From: an uncultured Eubacteriaceae bacterium
GTDB lineage: Bacteria; Bacillota; Clostridia; Peptostreptococcales; Anaerovoracaceae
Assembly: GCA_903789635.1 (NCBI GenBank)
Contig: CAIFEY010000003.1
Location: forward strand, 48,228 to 112,227
Direction: 5' to 3'
DNA length: 64,000 bases
Shown: positions 1-9,957 of the stretch, one piece after another
How the letters are laid out: the number at the start of each line of letters is the position of its first letter
Position numbering within the stretch: the stretch's first letter is position 1
The notes under the pieces: generated by a model
Seen by the model: only the letters and a program-made list of their open reading frames with translations
Database searches by the model: none
What the model was told of the DNA's origin: nothing
Made by a program: the position numbers and the translations under genes

Positions 1-893
1 GGCCCCGGCGGCAGTCCCGTGTTCTTGTATGTGTTATACGGGGAATCGATCTTCAGGTCCTGGTAGGTGACCTCGGTCTTGTGCTCCCCGGTCTGATCCA
101 GCAGGTAAGTGATCGTGGAGTCCATCTGAAGAGGCATGTCCTTCTTCAGGCGGTTGTAGATGACGCTCGCGATCTTGGCGCGGTCCTTGTCGACCTGGCT
201 TTCCTTCTCGATGATCGACGCGGCCGTCATGACCTCGTTCAGGGAATAGCCCTTCGGCAGGTTCTTCTCTGCCTTAAGCGCCTCGAGCTGCGACTGCGTG
301 CTCTTGAGCATCATCGTGATGATCGCGTCGCTGCTCGTGCCCGGAGACACGGAGTACGTGTCCGGGAACAGGTAACCCTCGAGATAGTGCTTGCCCTTCT
401 GCGCCCCCTTCAGGAAGCTGAACTTGGAGCGGTAGCTGCCGTCCTCCAGCGCCTTGACGAAGTCGTCGTACTTGACGAGCCCCGCATTCGAGAATCTCCT
501 GGCGATCTGGTACTCGGCCAGGCCCTCCGGGATCGTAACGCTGACCGTCCTGGTCTTTCCGGACGCGATCATCTTCGCGATCTCGCCTATGCTCATCGAC
601 TTGCTGATGCCGTACGTGCCGGCCTGATATTCGTCTTCCGTTCCGTTCAGCTTGCCGTAGATGCGGAATGCAGCGGACGAGCGGATCAGGCCCTTGCTCT
701 TCAGCGTCTGTCCGATGGAGGACGCGCCCGTTCCCTGCTCGATGTTTACGATCTGAACCGACTTCGACTTCGAATTCACCGGCCTTCCGGCAGTGATATA
801 CCAGATGGCGCAGGACCCCGCGGCCAGGACGAGGACGAGGATGACGGCGAGGAGTATGTGCTTTCTGAACCCGCCTTTATTTACTGTTTCCAT
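1..893 (-). CDS. mltG: Endolytic murein transglycosylase MltG (YceG-like), 3' end cut by window
   Basis: Cuts nascent peptidoglycan strands at the membrane and so ends glycan-chain extension. The reading frame starts with ATG at 893 and runs off the left edge, so only about 297 residues are visible. An N-terminal membrane anchor spans residues 12-33. The YceG core follows, with the motif ASIIEKES around the expected catalytic Glu (E229) and then the family stretches SVIYNRL, MDSTITY and SPYNTY. It lies downstream of efp on the same strand, separated by an 83-base spacer with a hairpin. The family call is secure; the C-terminus cannot be judged. Confidence 0.93.
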   Translation of the reverse strand, partial: METVNKGGFRKHILLAVILVLVLAAGSCAIWYITAGRPVNSKSKSVQIVNIEQGTGASSIGQTLKSKGLIRSSAAFRIYGKLNGTEDEYQAGTYGISKSMSIGEIAKMIASGKTRTVSVTIPEGLAEYQIARRFSNAGLVKYDDFVKALEDGSYRSKFSFLKGAQKGKHYLEGYLFPDTYSVSPGTSSDAIITMMLKSTQSQLEALKAEKNLPKGYSLNEVMTAASIIEKESQVDKDRAKIASVIYNRLKKDMPLQMDSTITYLLDQTGEHKTEVTYQDLKIDSPYNTYKNTGLPPG

Positions 894-923
894 AACCCTA
901 AACTCCGTTTTCACTGACAACAG

Positions 924-950
924 AGGGACGTAAATATAATCTACGTCCCT
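924..950 (-). terminator. Hairpin between efp and mltG
   Basis: A perfect 9-bp inverted repeat (AGGGACGTA/TACGTCCCT) with a 9-base loop sits between the efp stop and the mltG start. It lacks a clear U-run on the minus strand, so it may be a weak terminator, a processing site or an mRNA-stabilising hairpin. Confidence 0.5.
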
Positions 951-976
951 CCTCATGCGTTTCCTTATGTGATTCC

Positions 977-1540
977 TTATTCCTTGGATCTTCCGAGATA
1001 CTCGCCACTTCTCGTATCGATCTGAATCTTCTCTCCCTCTTCGATGAAGATAGGAACCTGGATGACAGCGCCTGTCTCGACGGTTGCTGCCTTGGTGACG
1101 TTCGTCGCGGTATCACCCTTGACGCCCGGCTCTGTCTCTGTGACGACCAGGTCGACGAAGTTCGGCGGCTCTACGGCGAAACATGCATTCTCGTAGAAAC
1201 GAAGCGTTGCTTCATCGTTCTCGCGGATGTACTTTACGGCATCGCCCATGAGGTCCGTACCTACCGGAATCTGCTCAAAAGTCTCCGGATCCATGAAGTA
1301 GTACAGCTCTCCGTCATTGTACAGATACTGCATCTTTCTGGTCTCGATTCTTGCCTCGTTGAACTTCTCTGTCGGGTTGAAGGCTGTCTCACGGATTGCT
1401 CCGGTGATGATGTTCTTATACTTGGTTCTTACGAACGCAGCACCCTTGCCCGGCTTTACATGCTGAAAGTCTACGACGACGTTAGGCTCTCCGTCCAGTT
1501 CGAACGTCATGCCCTTTCTGAAATCTCCTGCTGTAATCAT
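977..1540 (-). CDS. efp: Elongation factor P
   Basis: Binds between the P and E sites of the ribosome and rescues stalling at consecutive prolines. The 187 residues match the usual length of about 185. The KOW-like N-terminal domain carries the modification loop KPGKGAA with Lys32 at the tip, the position that is lysylated or aminopentanolylated in other bacteria. The two OB domains follow, ending in a family-typical RSGEYLGR tail. The ATG at 1540 has a GGGAG ribosome-binding site and a strong promoter upstream, so it probably heads its own transcript. No dedicated modification enzyme (EpmA or YmfI type) lies nearby. Confidence 0.97.
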   Translation of the reverse strand: MITAGDFRKGMTFELDGEPNVVVDFQHVKPGKGAAFVRTKYKNIITGAIRETAFNPTEKFNEARIETRKMQYLYNDGELYYFMDPETFEQIPVGTDLMGDAVKYIRENDEATLRFYENACFAVEPPNFVDLVVTETEPGVKGDTATNVTKAATVETGAVIQVPIFIEEGEKIQIDTRSGEYLGRSKE

Positions 1541-1578
1541 TGGTTTTTCACTCCCTATTTTTTTAGTAAATCTAATAT

Positions 1579-1606
1579 ATTATATCAGAATTACGGCATT
1601 TTGCAA
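1579..1606 (-). promoter_or_regulatory. Promoter of efp
   Basis: On the minus strand a -35 box TTGCAA (1601-1606) and a perfect -10 TATAAT (1579-1584) are spaced by 16 bases. They lie about 40 bases upstream of the efp start codon. Confidence 0.75.
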
Positions 1607-1663
1607 CCTGTCCGCACCCTGATTCCGGCGGTTTTCCCGCCTTTTCCGAAAATTTAAGGACGG

Positions 1664-2026
1664 CTACAGACTGCGCAGTTCCTCCGGAAGCTGTGACATG
1701 TCCATGCCGATCGCTTCCCCAAGGATCTTATACACGTCTGCCATCATCAGGGAGAACCGCATAGCCGTCTGCATGTACTGCGCGGCAGCCGGGTTCGCCA
1801 TCATCATCGCGGAGAGACGCTGGATTTCCTGCATCATCTCCTGCGAGATCTGCTCGCCGGACAGCTGTGCCTGCTGCTGACGGATCTGCAGGTCCTGCAG
1901 CTCCTTCACCATCTGGGAGAGCTGCGGGTCCTGATCGACCAGTTTCTGCATCTGGTCGTACTGCTTGAATTCTTCGGATTCTTTAATGGCCTGGGCTAAC
2001 CCGTGGGCCTGATCGTATACGTTCAT
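1664..2026 (-). CDS. YlbF/YmcA-family protein
   Basis: A 120-residue helical protein of the YlbF/YmcA/YheA family, which starts with a helix like this one (MNVYDQAHGLAQAIKESEEF) and is rich in Gln and Met. In Bacillus subtilis YlbF and YmcA, with YaaT, form a complex that affects RNase Y-dependent mRNA maturation, sporulation and competence. Here the gene directly follows RNase J (29-base gap, same strand), which fits an RNA-processing role, but that role is inferred from family and neighbourhood. Which family member it corresponds to cannot be settled by eye. Confidence 0.85.
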   Translation of the reverse strand: MNVYDQAHGLAQAIKESEEFKQYDQMQKLVDQDPQLSQMVKELQDLQIRQQQAQLSGEQISQEMMQEIQRLSAMMMANPAAAQYMQTAMRFSLMMADVYKILGEAIGMDMSQLPEELRSL

Positions 2027-2055
2027 TATCCCTCCGTTACGTCCTTATGTTTCTG

Positions 2056-4110
2056 CTAGATCTGCAGGAAAACCGGAAGGATCAGCGGGCTCCTGCGCGT
2101 CTTCTGGAAGATGAAGCGGCGGAGATCGTCGCGGACGTCGTTCTTCAGGCTGTTCCAGTCCTGGAATCCGCCTGCCAGGCTCTTCTCAATCGCGTTCTGC
2201 GCGATCTTCCTGGCATCCGTGATCAATCCTTCGTTCTCCTTGACATAGACGAATCCCCTGGACACGATTTCCGGTCCCGAGACCAGTCTCCGGTTGCCGA
2301 CGTCGACGCCGGCAACGACCAGGATCAGTCCAGACTCGGAGAGGAGCTGGCGGTCCTTCAGGACGATGTTTCCGACATCGCCGATGCCGAGGCCGTCGAC
2401 CATGATGTCTTCCGCCGGGATGACGTTCTTGAATTTGATCGCCCTCTTCTTAGACAGCGTCAGCTGGTCGCCGTTGCTGAGGATGAAGATGTGGTCCTTC
2501 TTCTCGCCGAGCTGCTCTGCGAGCTGACGGTGAATGATCAGGTGTCTGTGCTCGCCGTGCACCGGCATGAAGAACTTAGGACGGATCAGGGAATGCATCA
2601 GCTTCAGGTCCTCCTGGCACGCATGGCCGGAGACGTGGATGTCTGCATTCTCGTTGTAGATGACGTTGACCTTCTTCTGGTACAGCAGGTTGACGACGCG
2701 GGACACGGACTTCTCGTTGCCCGGTACCGGTGTGGAAGACAGGATGACGGTGTCACCCTTCTTCAGCTTGATGCTGCGGTGCTCGTCTGCGGCCATCCTG
2801 GCCAGTGCAGACAGCGGCTCGCCCTGGCTTCCCGTCGTGATGATGGTCAGCTTGCTGTCCGGGATTCCCCTCGTCTGGTTCAGCTCGACGTAGGAGCCTG
2901 CCGGGAACTTCAGGTACCCGAGCTCCATCGCGAGCTTGACGACGTTGTCCATGCTGCGTCCGGAGACCGCGAACTTTCTGCCGTACTTGACGGAGAGCTC
3001 GATGATCTTCTGGATTCGGTTGACGTTCGAAGAGAAGGTCGCGATGATGATGCGGTTCTCCGCCTCGCGGAAGATTCCGTCCAGCGATTCCCCGACGACT
3101 CTCTCGGAGCGGGTATATCCCGGCCTTACTACGTTTGTGGAGTCACAAAGCAGAAGGTCCACGCCGGAATCACCGATCTCTGCGAGCCTTCCGAGATCGA
3201 TCGGGTCGGAGTCGACCGGTGTGTAGTCGATCTTGAAGTCACCGGTATGGAAAATTCTGGCAGCCGGCGTCGTGATGCAGTAGTTGACCGCGTCCGCGAT
3301 GGAGTGGGTCGTGTGGATCGCCTCGATCTCGAAGGCGCCGACCTTAAACTTGTCTCCGGCGTGGATCACGTTCAGGTTGCCCCTGATGCCGTGCTCGTCC
3401 AGCTTGTTTCGGATGAGTCCAAGTGACAGCGGAGTTCCGTATACCGGGATGTTGATCTGCTTGAGCAGGTACGGCACACCGCCGATATGGTCCTCGTGTC
3501 CGTGGGTGATGATCAGTCCCTTCACCTTGGACGCGTTCTTGATCACGTAGGTGAAGTCCGGGATGACGACGTCGATTCCGTACATGCTGTCATCCGGGAA
3601 GGACATGCCGCAGTCGATGATCAGGATCTGGTCCTTATACTCGAGCAGGGTCATGTTCTTGCCGATCTCGTCCAGTCCGCCGATCGGGAATACCTTGATG
3701 CTCTCAAGCTTCTTGCCCGAGCGGCTCTCCGTCTTGTTCCTGCTGCCCTGATGGGAAGAGGAAGCCTGGGAACGGCTGCTGTTATTGCTGTTATTGTTGT
3801 TGTTATTATTGCTGTGATTGTTATTGCTGTGGTTATTGTTGCTGCTGCTGTGGCTGCCGTTTCCGCGGCCGCCATTTCCGCCTGCGCTTCCGCTGTTTCT
3901 TCTCGAAGGATGACCAGGCTGAGCTTTAGGCTTCAGCCCGAGCTTCTTTCCTAAGATCTCCGTCGCGGCATCCGCGTTTTTCACCTCGACCTTCTTGACC
4001 GCAGCTGGTTTACGGCTGCTGGAGCGGCGGACGGAGGAGCGATTCCTCTGTCCGCTTCTCTTTGCCCTGGAGCTGCTCTCCTGGGCGGTACTTCTGTTAT
4101 TCTCTCTCAT
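2056..4110 (-). CDS. rnj: Ribonuclease J with long Asn-rich N-terminal extension
   Basis: Metallo-beta-lactamase/beta-CASP ribonuclease for mRNA turnover and rRNA maturation, with 5'-3' exonuclease and endonuclease activity in the family. The conserved catalytic part begins near residue 135 (KVFPIGGLDEIGKN), with the zinc motif HGHEDH at 203-208 and later motifs HTGDFK and GSQGEP. At 684 residues it is about 130 longer than a typical RNase J (about 555). The extra length is an N-terminal basic, Ser/Arg-rich segment followed by an Asn/Ser/His tract (residues 86-112), which looks disordered. The gene starts 11 bases after leuS and belongs to the same operon. RNase J1 and J2 cannot be told apart here. 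Confidence 0.95.
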   Translation of the reverse strand: MRENNRSTAQESSSRAKRSGQRNRSSVRRSSSRKPAAVKKVEVKNADAATEILGKKLGLKPKAQPGHPSRRNSGSAGGNGGRGNGSHSSSNNNHSNNNHSNNNNNNNSNNSSRSQASSSHQGSRNKTESRSGKKLESIKVFPIGGLDEIGKNMTLLEYKDQILIIDCGMSFPDDSMYGIDVVIPDFTYVIKNASKVKGLIITHGHEDHIGGVPYLLKQINIPVYGTPLSLGLIRNKLDEHGIRGNLNVIHAGDKFKVGAFEIEAIHTTHSIADAVNYCITTPAARIFHTGDFKIDYTPVDSDPIDLGRLAEIGDSGVDLLLCDSTNVVRPGYTRSERVVGESLDGIFREAENRIIIATFSSNVNRIQKIIELSVKYGRKFAVSGRSMDNVVKLAMELGYLKFPAGSYVELNQTRGIPDSKLTIITTGSQGEPLSALARMAADEHRSIKLKKGDTVILSSTPVPGNEKSVSRVVNLLYQKKVNVIYNENADIHVSGHACQEDLKLMHSLIRPKFFMPVHGEHRHLIIHRQLAEQLGEKKDHIFILSNGDQLTLSKKRAIKFKNVIPAEDIMVDGLGIGDVGNIVLKDRQLLSESGLILVVAGVDVGNRRLVSGPEIVSRGFVYVKENEGLITDARKIAQNAIEKSLAGGFQDWNSLKNDVRDDLRRFIFQKTRRSPLILPVFLQI
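3775..3855 (-). repeat. Low-complexity Asn/Ser/His codon tract inside RNase J
   Basis: Codons 86-112 of the RNase J gene are almost all AAC/AAT, AGC and CAC, giving runs of Asn broken by Ser and His. On the plus strand it reads as repeated gtt/att/gct triplets. Such tracts can change length by slippage in frame. Confidence 0.85.
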
Positions 4111-4121
4111 TAAGGTCCTCT

Positions 4122-6608
4122 CTACCTGACGACAAAGTTTACGAGCCTATCCGGAACCGCAATGGTCTTCACGACTGTCTTGCCCTCAAGAAGCTTCTGA
4201 ACCCGTTCATCCTGCTGCATCTGCTCCGCAAGCTCGTCCTTAGACAGGCCGCTGGCAACGTTAACCTTTGCCTTGACCTTGCCGTTCAGCTGCACGACTA
4301 CCTCGACCTCGTCCTTGACGAGAGCGTCCTCGTCGTAGGACGGCCATTCGTGGTGCACAAGCGTTCCGTTTCCGTCCAGGTCCTGCCACATCTCTTCACA
4401 GATGTGCGGCGTGAACGGGCTGAGCAGGATGACAACCGTCTTGACGGCCTTCTGATAGAGGCCCTGGTTCAGATCCTTCTGATCCTTATCCTTGTAAAGC
4501 TCGTTGACCAATTCCATGATGGAGCTGATAGCAGTGTTAAAGTTGTAACGCTTGCTGATGTCATCGGTCACTTTCTTAATCGTCGTATTTAATACATAGT
4601 TCAAGTTCTTATCGAGGTCGGACTTCACCTCGGCAGGAATTTCCCCGCCGTCGTGCGTGGATACGAAGTCGTAGACCAGTCTCCATACACGGTTCAGGAA
4701 GCGGTAGCTGCCGTCAACGCCCTCGTCTGACCAGTCCAGCTCTCTGTCCGGCGGTGCGGCAAAGAGGATGAACAGCCTCGCGGTATCTGCTCCGTATTTC
4801 TGCAGAATCTCCTCCGGGCTGACGACATTTCCGACAGACTTGCTCATCTTCTTGAAGACGCCGTTCTCGTCTGCCTTGTTGACCATACCCTGTGTCAGCA
4901 GATTGCGGAACGGTTCCTCCTCGCTGACCAGTCCCAGGTCATGCAGCGCCATCATGAAGAAGCGCGCGTACATCAAGTGCAGGATGGCGTGCTCGACGCC
5001 TCCGATGTACTGGTCAACGTTCATCCAGTAGTCGGCTTTGTCCTTATCCCACGCCTTCTTGTCGTTGTGCGGATCGGTGTAGCGCAGGTAGTACCAGGAG
5101 GAATCCAGGAAGGTATCCATCGTGTCTACCTCGCGTCTCGCCTTCTTTCCGCAGCGCGGGCATGTGCACTCTACGAACGACTTGGATGTCGTAATCGGGG
5201 ACTCACCCTTTCCGGTGAACTCCACGTCTTCCGGGAGCAGGACCGGCAGGTTCTCCTCTTTCTCAGGCACCCATCCGCAGTCGTCGCAGTAGATCATCGG
5301 AATCGGCGTTCCCCAGTATCTCTGTCTGGAGATCAGCCAGTCCCTGAGCTTGTAGTTTACCGTCTTCTTTCCGATTCCCTCATGGTCCAGCCAGTCGATC
5401 ATCTTCTCGATCGCGTCGCGGTTGTTCATACCGTCGAACTGTCCGGAGTTGATCATCGTTCCCTCGGCGGCAAAGGCCTCCGTGAGATTGTTCACATCGA
5501 TCTCCGGGTCAGCACTGCTGACTACCGGGACGATGTCCAGGCCGAACTTCTTGGCGAAGTCGAAGTCCCTCTGATCGTGAGCAGGAACGGCCATGATTGC
5601 GCCCGTTCCGTACGTCATCAGGACGTAGTCGGAGATATAAATCGGAATCTCCTTTCCGTTTACCGGATTTACCGCATAACGTCCGATAAATACACCCGTC
5701 TTCTCGCGCGTAGTGGACGTACGCTCGATGTCGTTCAGGTGCTTGACTTCCTCGACATATTCATTCACCGGCTTTTCGTATTCGCTTCCCTTTACCAGCT
5801 CCATCAGGTATGGGTGCTCCGGTGACATTACCATAAACGTCGCACCGAACAGGGTATCTGCTCTCGTTGTGAAGACCTTCAGCGCCTTGTCGGAATCCTT
5901 GATCTTGAAGTCGATCTCCGCTCCGACGGACCTTCCGATCCAGTTGCGCTGCATGACTTTAACCTTGTTCGGCCATCCCGGCAGGTCGTCCAGATTGTCC
6001 AGCAGGCGGTCTGCGTATTCGGTGATGCGCAGATACCACTGGGACAGGTTCTTCTTGGTGACAGGCGTGTCACAGCGCTCGCAGCAGCCGTCCACAACCT
6101 GTTCGTTCGCCAGTACGGTCTGGCAGCTCGGACACCAGTTGACCGGGTTTTCCTTTTTATATGCAAGACCTTTATTGTAGAACTGAATAAAGATCCACTG
6201 CATCCACTTGTAATAATCCGGGCTGCAGGTCTGCACCTCGCGGTCCCAGTCGTATGACAGACCGAGGCGGCGCAGCTCGCCCTCCATCTCATGAATATTA
6301 TCCCACGTCCACTTGGCCGGGGCAATACCATGTTTGATCGCGGCGTTCTCCGCAGGCAGTCCGAATGAGTCGAATCCCATGACATGCAGAACGTTGTATC
6401 CCTGCATCGTCTTGAAACGGGCGATGACATCTCCGATGGAATAGTTCCTGACATGTCCCATGTGCAGCTTTCCTGACGGGTACGGGAACATCTCCAGATC
6501 GTAGAACTTCTTCTTGGACCTGTCCTCCGTGACCTTGAAGGACTTGTTGTCCTCCCAGTACTTCTGCCATTTCTTCTCTATCTCACTGAAATTGTACTTC
6601 TCTTCCAT
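4122..6608 (-). CDS. leuS: Leucyl-tRNA synthetase
   Basis: Class I aminoacyl-tRNA synthetase charging tRNA-Leu. The HIGH-type motif appears as HMGH in [11 protein letters not shown] near the N-terminus and the KMSKS motif as [12 protein letters not shown]1 editing region and zinc-like Cys motifs (CPSC, CERC) lie between them. I chose the ATG at 6608 (828 residues): it is preceded by an AGAGG ribosome-binding site and starts the family-typical [19 protein letters not shown] longer frame to 6644 would overlap the upstream gene. Two tRNA-Leu genes occur elsewhere in the window. Confidence 0.97.
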   Translation of the reverse strand: MEEKYNFSEIEKKWQKYWEDNKSFKVTEDRSKKKFYDLEMFPYPSGKLHMGHVRNYSIGDVIARFKTMQGYNVLHVMGFDSFGLPAENAAIKHGIAPAKWTWDNIHEMEGELRRLGLSYDWDREVQTCSPDYYKWMQWIFIQFYNKGLAYKKENPVNWCPSCQTVLANEQVVDGCCERCDTPVTKKNLSQWYLRITEYADRLLDNLDDLPGWPNKVKVMQRNWIGRSVGAEIDFKIKDSDKALKVFTTRADTLFGATFMVMSPEHPYLMELVKGSEYEKPVNEYVEEVKHLNDIERTSTTREKTGVFIGRYAVNPVNGKEIPIYISDYVLMTYGTGAIMAVPAHDQRDFDFAKKFGLDIVPVVSSADPEIDVNNLTEAFAAEGTMINSGQFDGMNNRDAIEKMIDWLDHEGIGKKTVNYKLRDWLISRQRYWGTPIPMIYCDDCGWVPEKEENLPVLLPEDVEFTGKGESPITTSKSFVECTCPRCGKKARREVDTMDTFLDSSWYYLRYTDPHNDKKAWDKDKADYWMNVDQYIGGVEHAILHLMYARFFMMALHDLGLVSEEEPFRNLLTQGMVNKADENGVFKKMSKSVGNVVSPEEILQKYGADTARLFILFAAPPDRELDWSDEGVDGSYRFLNRVWRLVYDFVSTHDGGEIPAEVKSDLDKNLNYVLNTTIKKVTDDISKRYNFNTAISSIMELVNELYKDKDQKDLNQGLYQKAVKTVVILLSPFTPHICEEMWQDLDGNGTLVHHEWPSYDEDALVKDEVEVVVQLNGKVKAKVNVASGLSKDELAEQMQQDERVQKLLEGKTVVKTIAVPDRLVNFVVR

Positions 6609-6634
6609 AACTTTAATCCTCTGTAAAACAACGA

Positions 6635-6976
6635 CTACTTCCAATCCACGAGGTCACAGTCTCCCCAGACCCCTTCAATATTATATTTCGCACGCATTTC
6701 TTCTGTAAATACGTTGACGACAATATCCCCGAAATCTACGAGTATCCAACCCGTATTCCGTCTTCCCTCGGTGCTCCTCGACAAAACATCAAGTTCCGCG
6801 AGACGATCCTCTGCTGCATCAGCTAAGGACTCCGCCTGACGCTCGGAGCTTCCGCTCGCGACGACCAGGTAATCCGCAAATGAGGAACGCTCCGCCACGT
6901 CGATGATGACGATGTCGATTCCCAGCTTGGCGTCCATCGCCTTTGCCGCTTCAATCGCTAAGGTTCTGCTGTCCAT
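6635..6976 (-). other. rsfS: Internal translation start giving stand-alone RsfS
   Basis: Inside the fused yqeK-rsfS frame the bases AACTAAAGGAGAAAATAATG place a strong Shine-Dalgarno before an in-frame ATG at 6976. That is exactly where RsfS homologues begin. The product would be a complete 113-residue RsfS. Whether both the fused and free forms are made is inference. Confidence 0.65.
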
Positions 6977-7549
6977 TATTTTCTCCTTTAGTTGGTTTCT
7001 GTAGTAATCCCTGGCATGAAGCGTGTCTTCATCGAGATATTTCCCCTGCGAGCGCACGAATTCCACCGAGCGGCTCAGAGAGTACAGGCAGGCCCTGTCA
7101 ATATCTTTATACGCCAGTCTCCTGGCCTCGTCAACATTAGGATAATCACGGGAAGGCTCGATCGCGTCGGAGATGAACAGAATCTTCTCCAGAAGCGACA
7201 TCGCGGGACGCCCCGTCGTGTGAAAGCTGACGGCGTTGATCAGGTCCCGGTCAGTGACGTGGTAATCCTGCTCCATCGCCGCCGCGGCGACCTTGCTGTG
7301 CGCGAGGTTGCGCTTGCCCTTGTACTTCTCCGGGAGTCCGTAGCGGTCGACCAGGTCGTCCAGGTCCCGCTCCTTGAACATGTCGTGGTACAGGGCGCCG
7401 GCCTCGGCTTTCTCCGGGTCTGCGCCGTACAGGTTCGCCAGCTCCACGGCGGTCTTCACGACCCCCTGGATGTGGCGGCGGCGCTTCTCCGACAGGTGCT
7501 CGTCCAGATAGGCGATGATGCTTTCCTTATCGATATAGTCCGTGATCAT
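6635..7549 (-). CDS. Fused YqeK-type HD hydrolase and ribosomal silencing factor RsfS
   Basis: One continuous 304-codon frame encodes two proteins that are usually separate. Residues 1-190 are YqeK-like: an HD-domain Ap4A hydrolase with putative metal ligands H26, H55-D56, H84, H110 and D128. Residues 192-304 are RsfS (Iojap), which binds uL14 and blocks subunit joining; it shows the typical ADYLVVASG and GWILVDFGD motifs. The ATG of codon 192 (position 6976) has a perfect AAGGAG about 6 bases upstream, so free RsfS of 113 residues, a normal length, may also be made. The gene overlaps nadD by 23 bases. The same gene order, unfused, is common in Bacillota. Confidence 0.93.
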   Translation of the reverse strand: MITDYIDKESIIAYLDEHLSEKRRRHIQGVVKTAVELANLYGADPEKAEAGALYHDMFKERDLDDLVDRYGLPEKYKGKRNLAHSKVAAAAMEQDYHVTDRDLINAVSFHTTGRPAMSLLEKILFISDAIEPSRDYPNVDEARRLAYKDIDRACLYSLSRSVEFVRSQGKYLDEDTLHARDYYRNQLKEKIMDSRTLAIEAAKAMDAKLGIDIVIIDVAERSSFADYLVVASGSSERQAESLADAAEDRLAELDVLSRSTEGRRNTGWILVDFGDIVVNVFTEEMRAKYNIEGVWGDCDLVDWK

Positions 7550-8135
7550 ATATGTATTCTTCTACCTCCGGCGGCACGAGTCCCTTCAGGGATTTTCCCT
7601 CCGCCGCAAGCCCTCTGATCTCCGTCGAGGAGATGTCCAGCGGGATGTTGTGCACGAGGGAAATTCTCGCGCCGAATTGTTTTTCATAAATTTCCATCAT
7701 CTTCAGGCATTCTTCTTCCGACACGCCCGGGCGGACGGTCAGGACGATGCCGTAGCGGCTCAGGATCTCCGGCCCGTGTTTCCACAGATGCAGCTGCAGG
7801 AAGGAATCCCCGCCGACGATAAACCAGAAGTCGGTGTCCGGATAGATCCCGGACAGCTCCTCCAGGGTGTCCCAGGTGTAGGAAATTCCCTTCTTGCGGA
7901 TCTCATAATCCAGCACGCCGAGCAGCGGCCGCTTCTCTACTGCCAGCCGCACCATCTCCAGGCGGTCCTCGTCCGACACATGCAGCTCCGTCATCTTAAA
8001 CGGGCTGACGTGTGCCGGCATCAGGTAGACGCCGTCGGGCTGAAGCTCCTTCGCCACCTTCTGTGCGATGGAAAGATGGCCGAGGTGGACGGGATTGAAC
8101 GTCCCGCCCAGGACGGCCGCGCGCTTCGTCTTCAT
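7527..8135 (-). CDS. nadD: Nicotinate-nucleotide adenylyltransferase
   Basis: Transfers AMP to nicotinate mononucleotide in NAD biosynthesis. The 202-residue protein has the nucleotidyltransferase signature GGTFNPVHLGHL near the N-terminus and the second signature ISSTEIRG near the C-terminus. Its end overlaps the start of the yqeK-rsfS fusion by 23 bases, which suggests translational coupling. It follows aspS by 23 bases. NAD kinase is also in this window (44.9 kb), so two NAD(P) steps lie close together. Confidence 0.96.
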   Translation of the reverse strand: MKTKRAAVLGGTFNPVHLGHLSIAQKVAKELQPDGVYLMPAHVSPFKMTELHVSDEDRLEMVRLAVEKRPLLGVLDYEIRKKGISYTWDTLEELSGIYPDTDFWFIVGGDSFLQLHLWKHGPEILSRYGIVLTVRPGVSEEECLKMMEIYEKQFGARISLVHNIPLDISSTEIRGLAAEGKSLKGLVPPEVEEYIYDHGLYR

Positions 8136-8158
8136 GTCTTTCCTCCGCGTCTGTTCCT

Positions 8159-9931
8159 CTATTCCTCGCGAAGTGCGATGCCCAGTTCTTTAAGCTGCTC
8201 CTCGTCGACGGTGTTCGGCGCGTCGCTGACCAGGCACTGTGCGTTCTGGTTCTTCGGGAACGCCATGACCTCGCGGATAGAGGACTCGCCGGTCAGGAGC
8301 ATGATCATGCGGTCCAGGCCGTATGCCAGTCCGCCGTGCGGCGGTGCTCCGTACTTGAACGCCTCCAGGAGGAATCCGAACTTGCGGGCGGACTCTTCCT
8401 TGGTAATGCCCAGGATGTCGAACATCTTCTGCTGCAGGTCGCGGTCGTGGATACGGATGCTGCCTCCGCCCATCTCGACGCCGTTCAGGACGATGTCGTA
8501 GGTGTCGGAGCCGACGCTCATCGGGTCGGTGTCCAGCTTAGGGATATCCTCTGTCCTTGGATGCGTGAACGGGTGGTGCATCGCGGAGACCTCGCCCTCG
8601 TCGTTCTTCTCGAACATCGGGAAGTTGACGACCCAGAGCAGGTTGTACTTGTGCGGGTCGAGCAGGCCCATCTGGTCCGCGATATGTCTTCTCAGGAAGC
8701 CCAGGCTGTCGTAGACGACCTTCGGCTGGTCGGCGACGATCAGGATCAGGTCGCCTTCCTTAGCGTCGAATTCTTTCGCGATCTCGCCGAGCTCTTCCTG
8801 GCTGAAGAACTTGTTCACGGAGGACTTGTACTCATCCGCCTCGACGCGGATCCAGACGATTCCCTTGGCGCCGTAGTGCTTGGTCTCGTCGGTCAGCTTG
8901 TCGATCTTCTTGCGGCTGTACTCCTTGCTTCCGCCGTCGATGCAGATTCCGCGGACGTCGCCGCCCTCTGCGAGCGCATTCTTGAAGACCTGGAACTCAG
9001 TGCCCTTGACGGCCGGGATGTTCTTAAGGTCGTGCAGCTCGAACCCGAAACGGGTGTCCGGCTTATCGGATCCGTAGCGGTTCATCGCGTCCCAGTACTG
9101 CATTCTCGGGAGCGGCGTCTCGATGTCGACGTCCAGCATCTCCTTGAACACGCGTTTCAGGAATCCCTCCTGCATCGTCAGGATGTCGTCCATGTCGACA
9201 AAGCTCATCTCCAGGTCGATCTGCGTGAACTCCGGCTGTCTGTCGGCGCGCAGGTCCTCGTCTCTGAAGCACTTGACGATCTGCATGTAGCGGTCCGTTC
9301 CGCCGACCATCAGGAGCTGCTTGAACAGCTGCGGGGACTGCGGCAGCGCGTAGAACATGCCGTGGTTGACGCGGCTTGGCACCAGGTAGTCCCTCGCGCC
9401 CTCCGGCGTGCTGCGGACCAGCATCGGCGTCTCCACTTCCGTGAATCCGTTCTCGTCAAAGTAGTCTCTCGCGATCTTGCAGACCTTATGACGGAAGGTC
9501 AGGTTGCGCTGCATCTTCTGCTTGCGCAGGTCCAGGTAGCGGTACTTCAGGCGCAGGTCCATGCTGACCTGGTCGTCGTCCTTGACGTAGATCGGCGGGG
9601 TCTCGGAGGAGGCGTACAGGACGATGTCCGTCGCCAGCACCTCGATGTCTCCGGTCGGGATCTCCGGGTTCTTGGACGAACGCTCGCGGACCTTTCCGCT
9701 TACGCCGATAACGTACTCTCTTCCCAGGCTCTCCGCGAGCTCGAACTTGTCCCTTGCGATCTTCTCGTCGAACACGATCTGCGTGATTCCTGTCTTGTCT
9801 CTTAAGTCGACAAAGATCAGGCTTCCCAGACTTCTCTGGCTTGCTACCCAGCCGTCCAGGGTAACCTCCTGCCCGATGTTTTCCTTTGTCAACACACCGC
9901 ACATGTGCGTGCGCTTCAATAATTGTGACAT
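8159..9931 (-). CDS. aspS: Aspartyl-tRNA synthetase
   Basis: Class II synthetase of 590 residues, the bacterial type with an N-terminal OB anticodon-binding domain (MCGVLTKENIGQEVTLDGWV), an inserted GAD domain and the C-terminal class II core (FRDEDLRADRQPEFTQID; GLDRMIMLL). The ATG at 9931 has an AGGAG site 7 bases upstream. It follows hisS, the usual bacillar and clostridial pairing. Whether it is discriminating or also charges tRNA-Asn cannot be decided from this window alone. Confidence 0.97.
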   Translation of the reverse strand: MSQLLKRTHMCGVLTKENIGQEVTLDGWVASQRSLGSLIFVDLRDKTGITQIVFDEKIARDKFELAESLGREYVIGVSGKVRERSSKNPEIPTGDIEVLATDIVLYASSETPPIYVKDDDQVSMDLRLKYRYLDLRKQKMQRNLTFRHKVCKIARDYFDENGFTEVETPMLVRSTPEGARDYLVPSRVNHGMFYALPQSPQLFKQLLMVGGTDRYMQIVKCFRDEDLRADRQPEFTQIDLEMSFVDMDDILTMQEGFLKRVFKEMLDVDIETPLPRMQYWDAMNRYGSDKPDTRFGFELHDLKNIPAVKGTEFQVFKNALAEGGDVRGICIDGGSKEYSRKKIDKLTDETKHYGAKGIVWIRVEADEYKSSVNKFFSQEELGEIAKEFDAKEGDLILIVADQPKVVYDSLGFLRRHIADQMGLLDPHKYNLLWVVNFPMFEKNDEGEVSAMHHPFTHPRTEDIPKLDTDPMSVGSDTYDIVLNGVEMGGGSIRIHDRDLQQKMFDILGITKEESARKFGFLLEAFKYGAPPHGGLAYGLDRMIMLLTGESSIREVMAFPKNQNAQCLVSDAPNTVDEEQLKELGIALREE

Positions 9932-9957
9932 TGCTTCGCTCCTAAAATGACGTTTTC

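Noticed and set aside
6635..7549. yqeK-rsfS fusion as a frameshift or sequencing artefact
   Set aside because: The frame is continuous with no odd bases at the junction, and both halves are complete; a lost stop codon cannot be fully excluded from one sequence.
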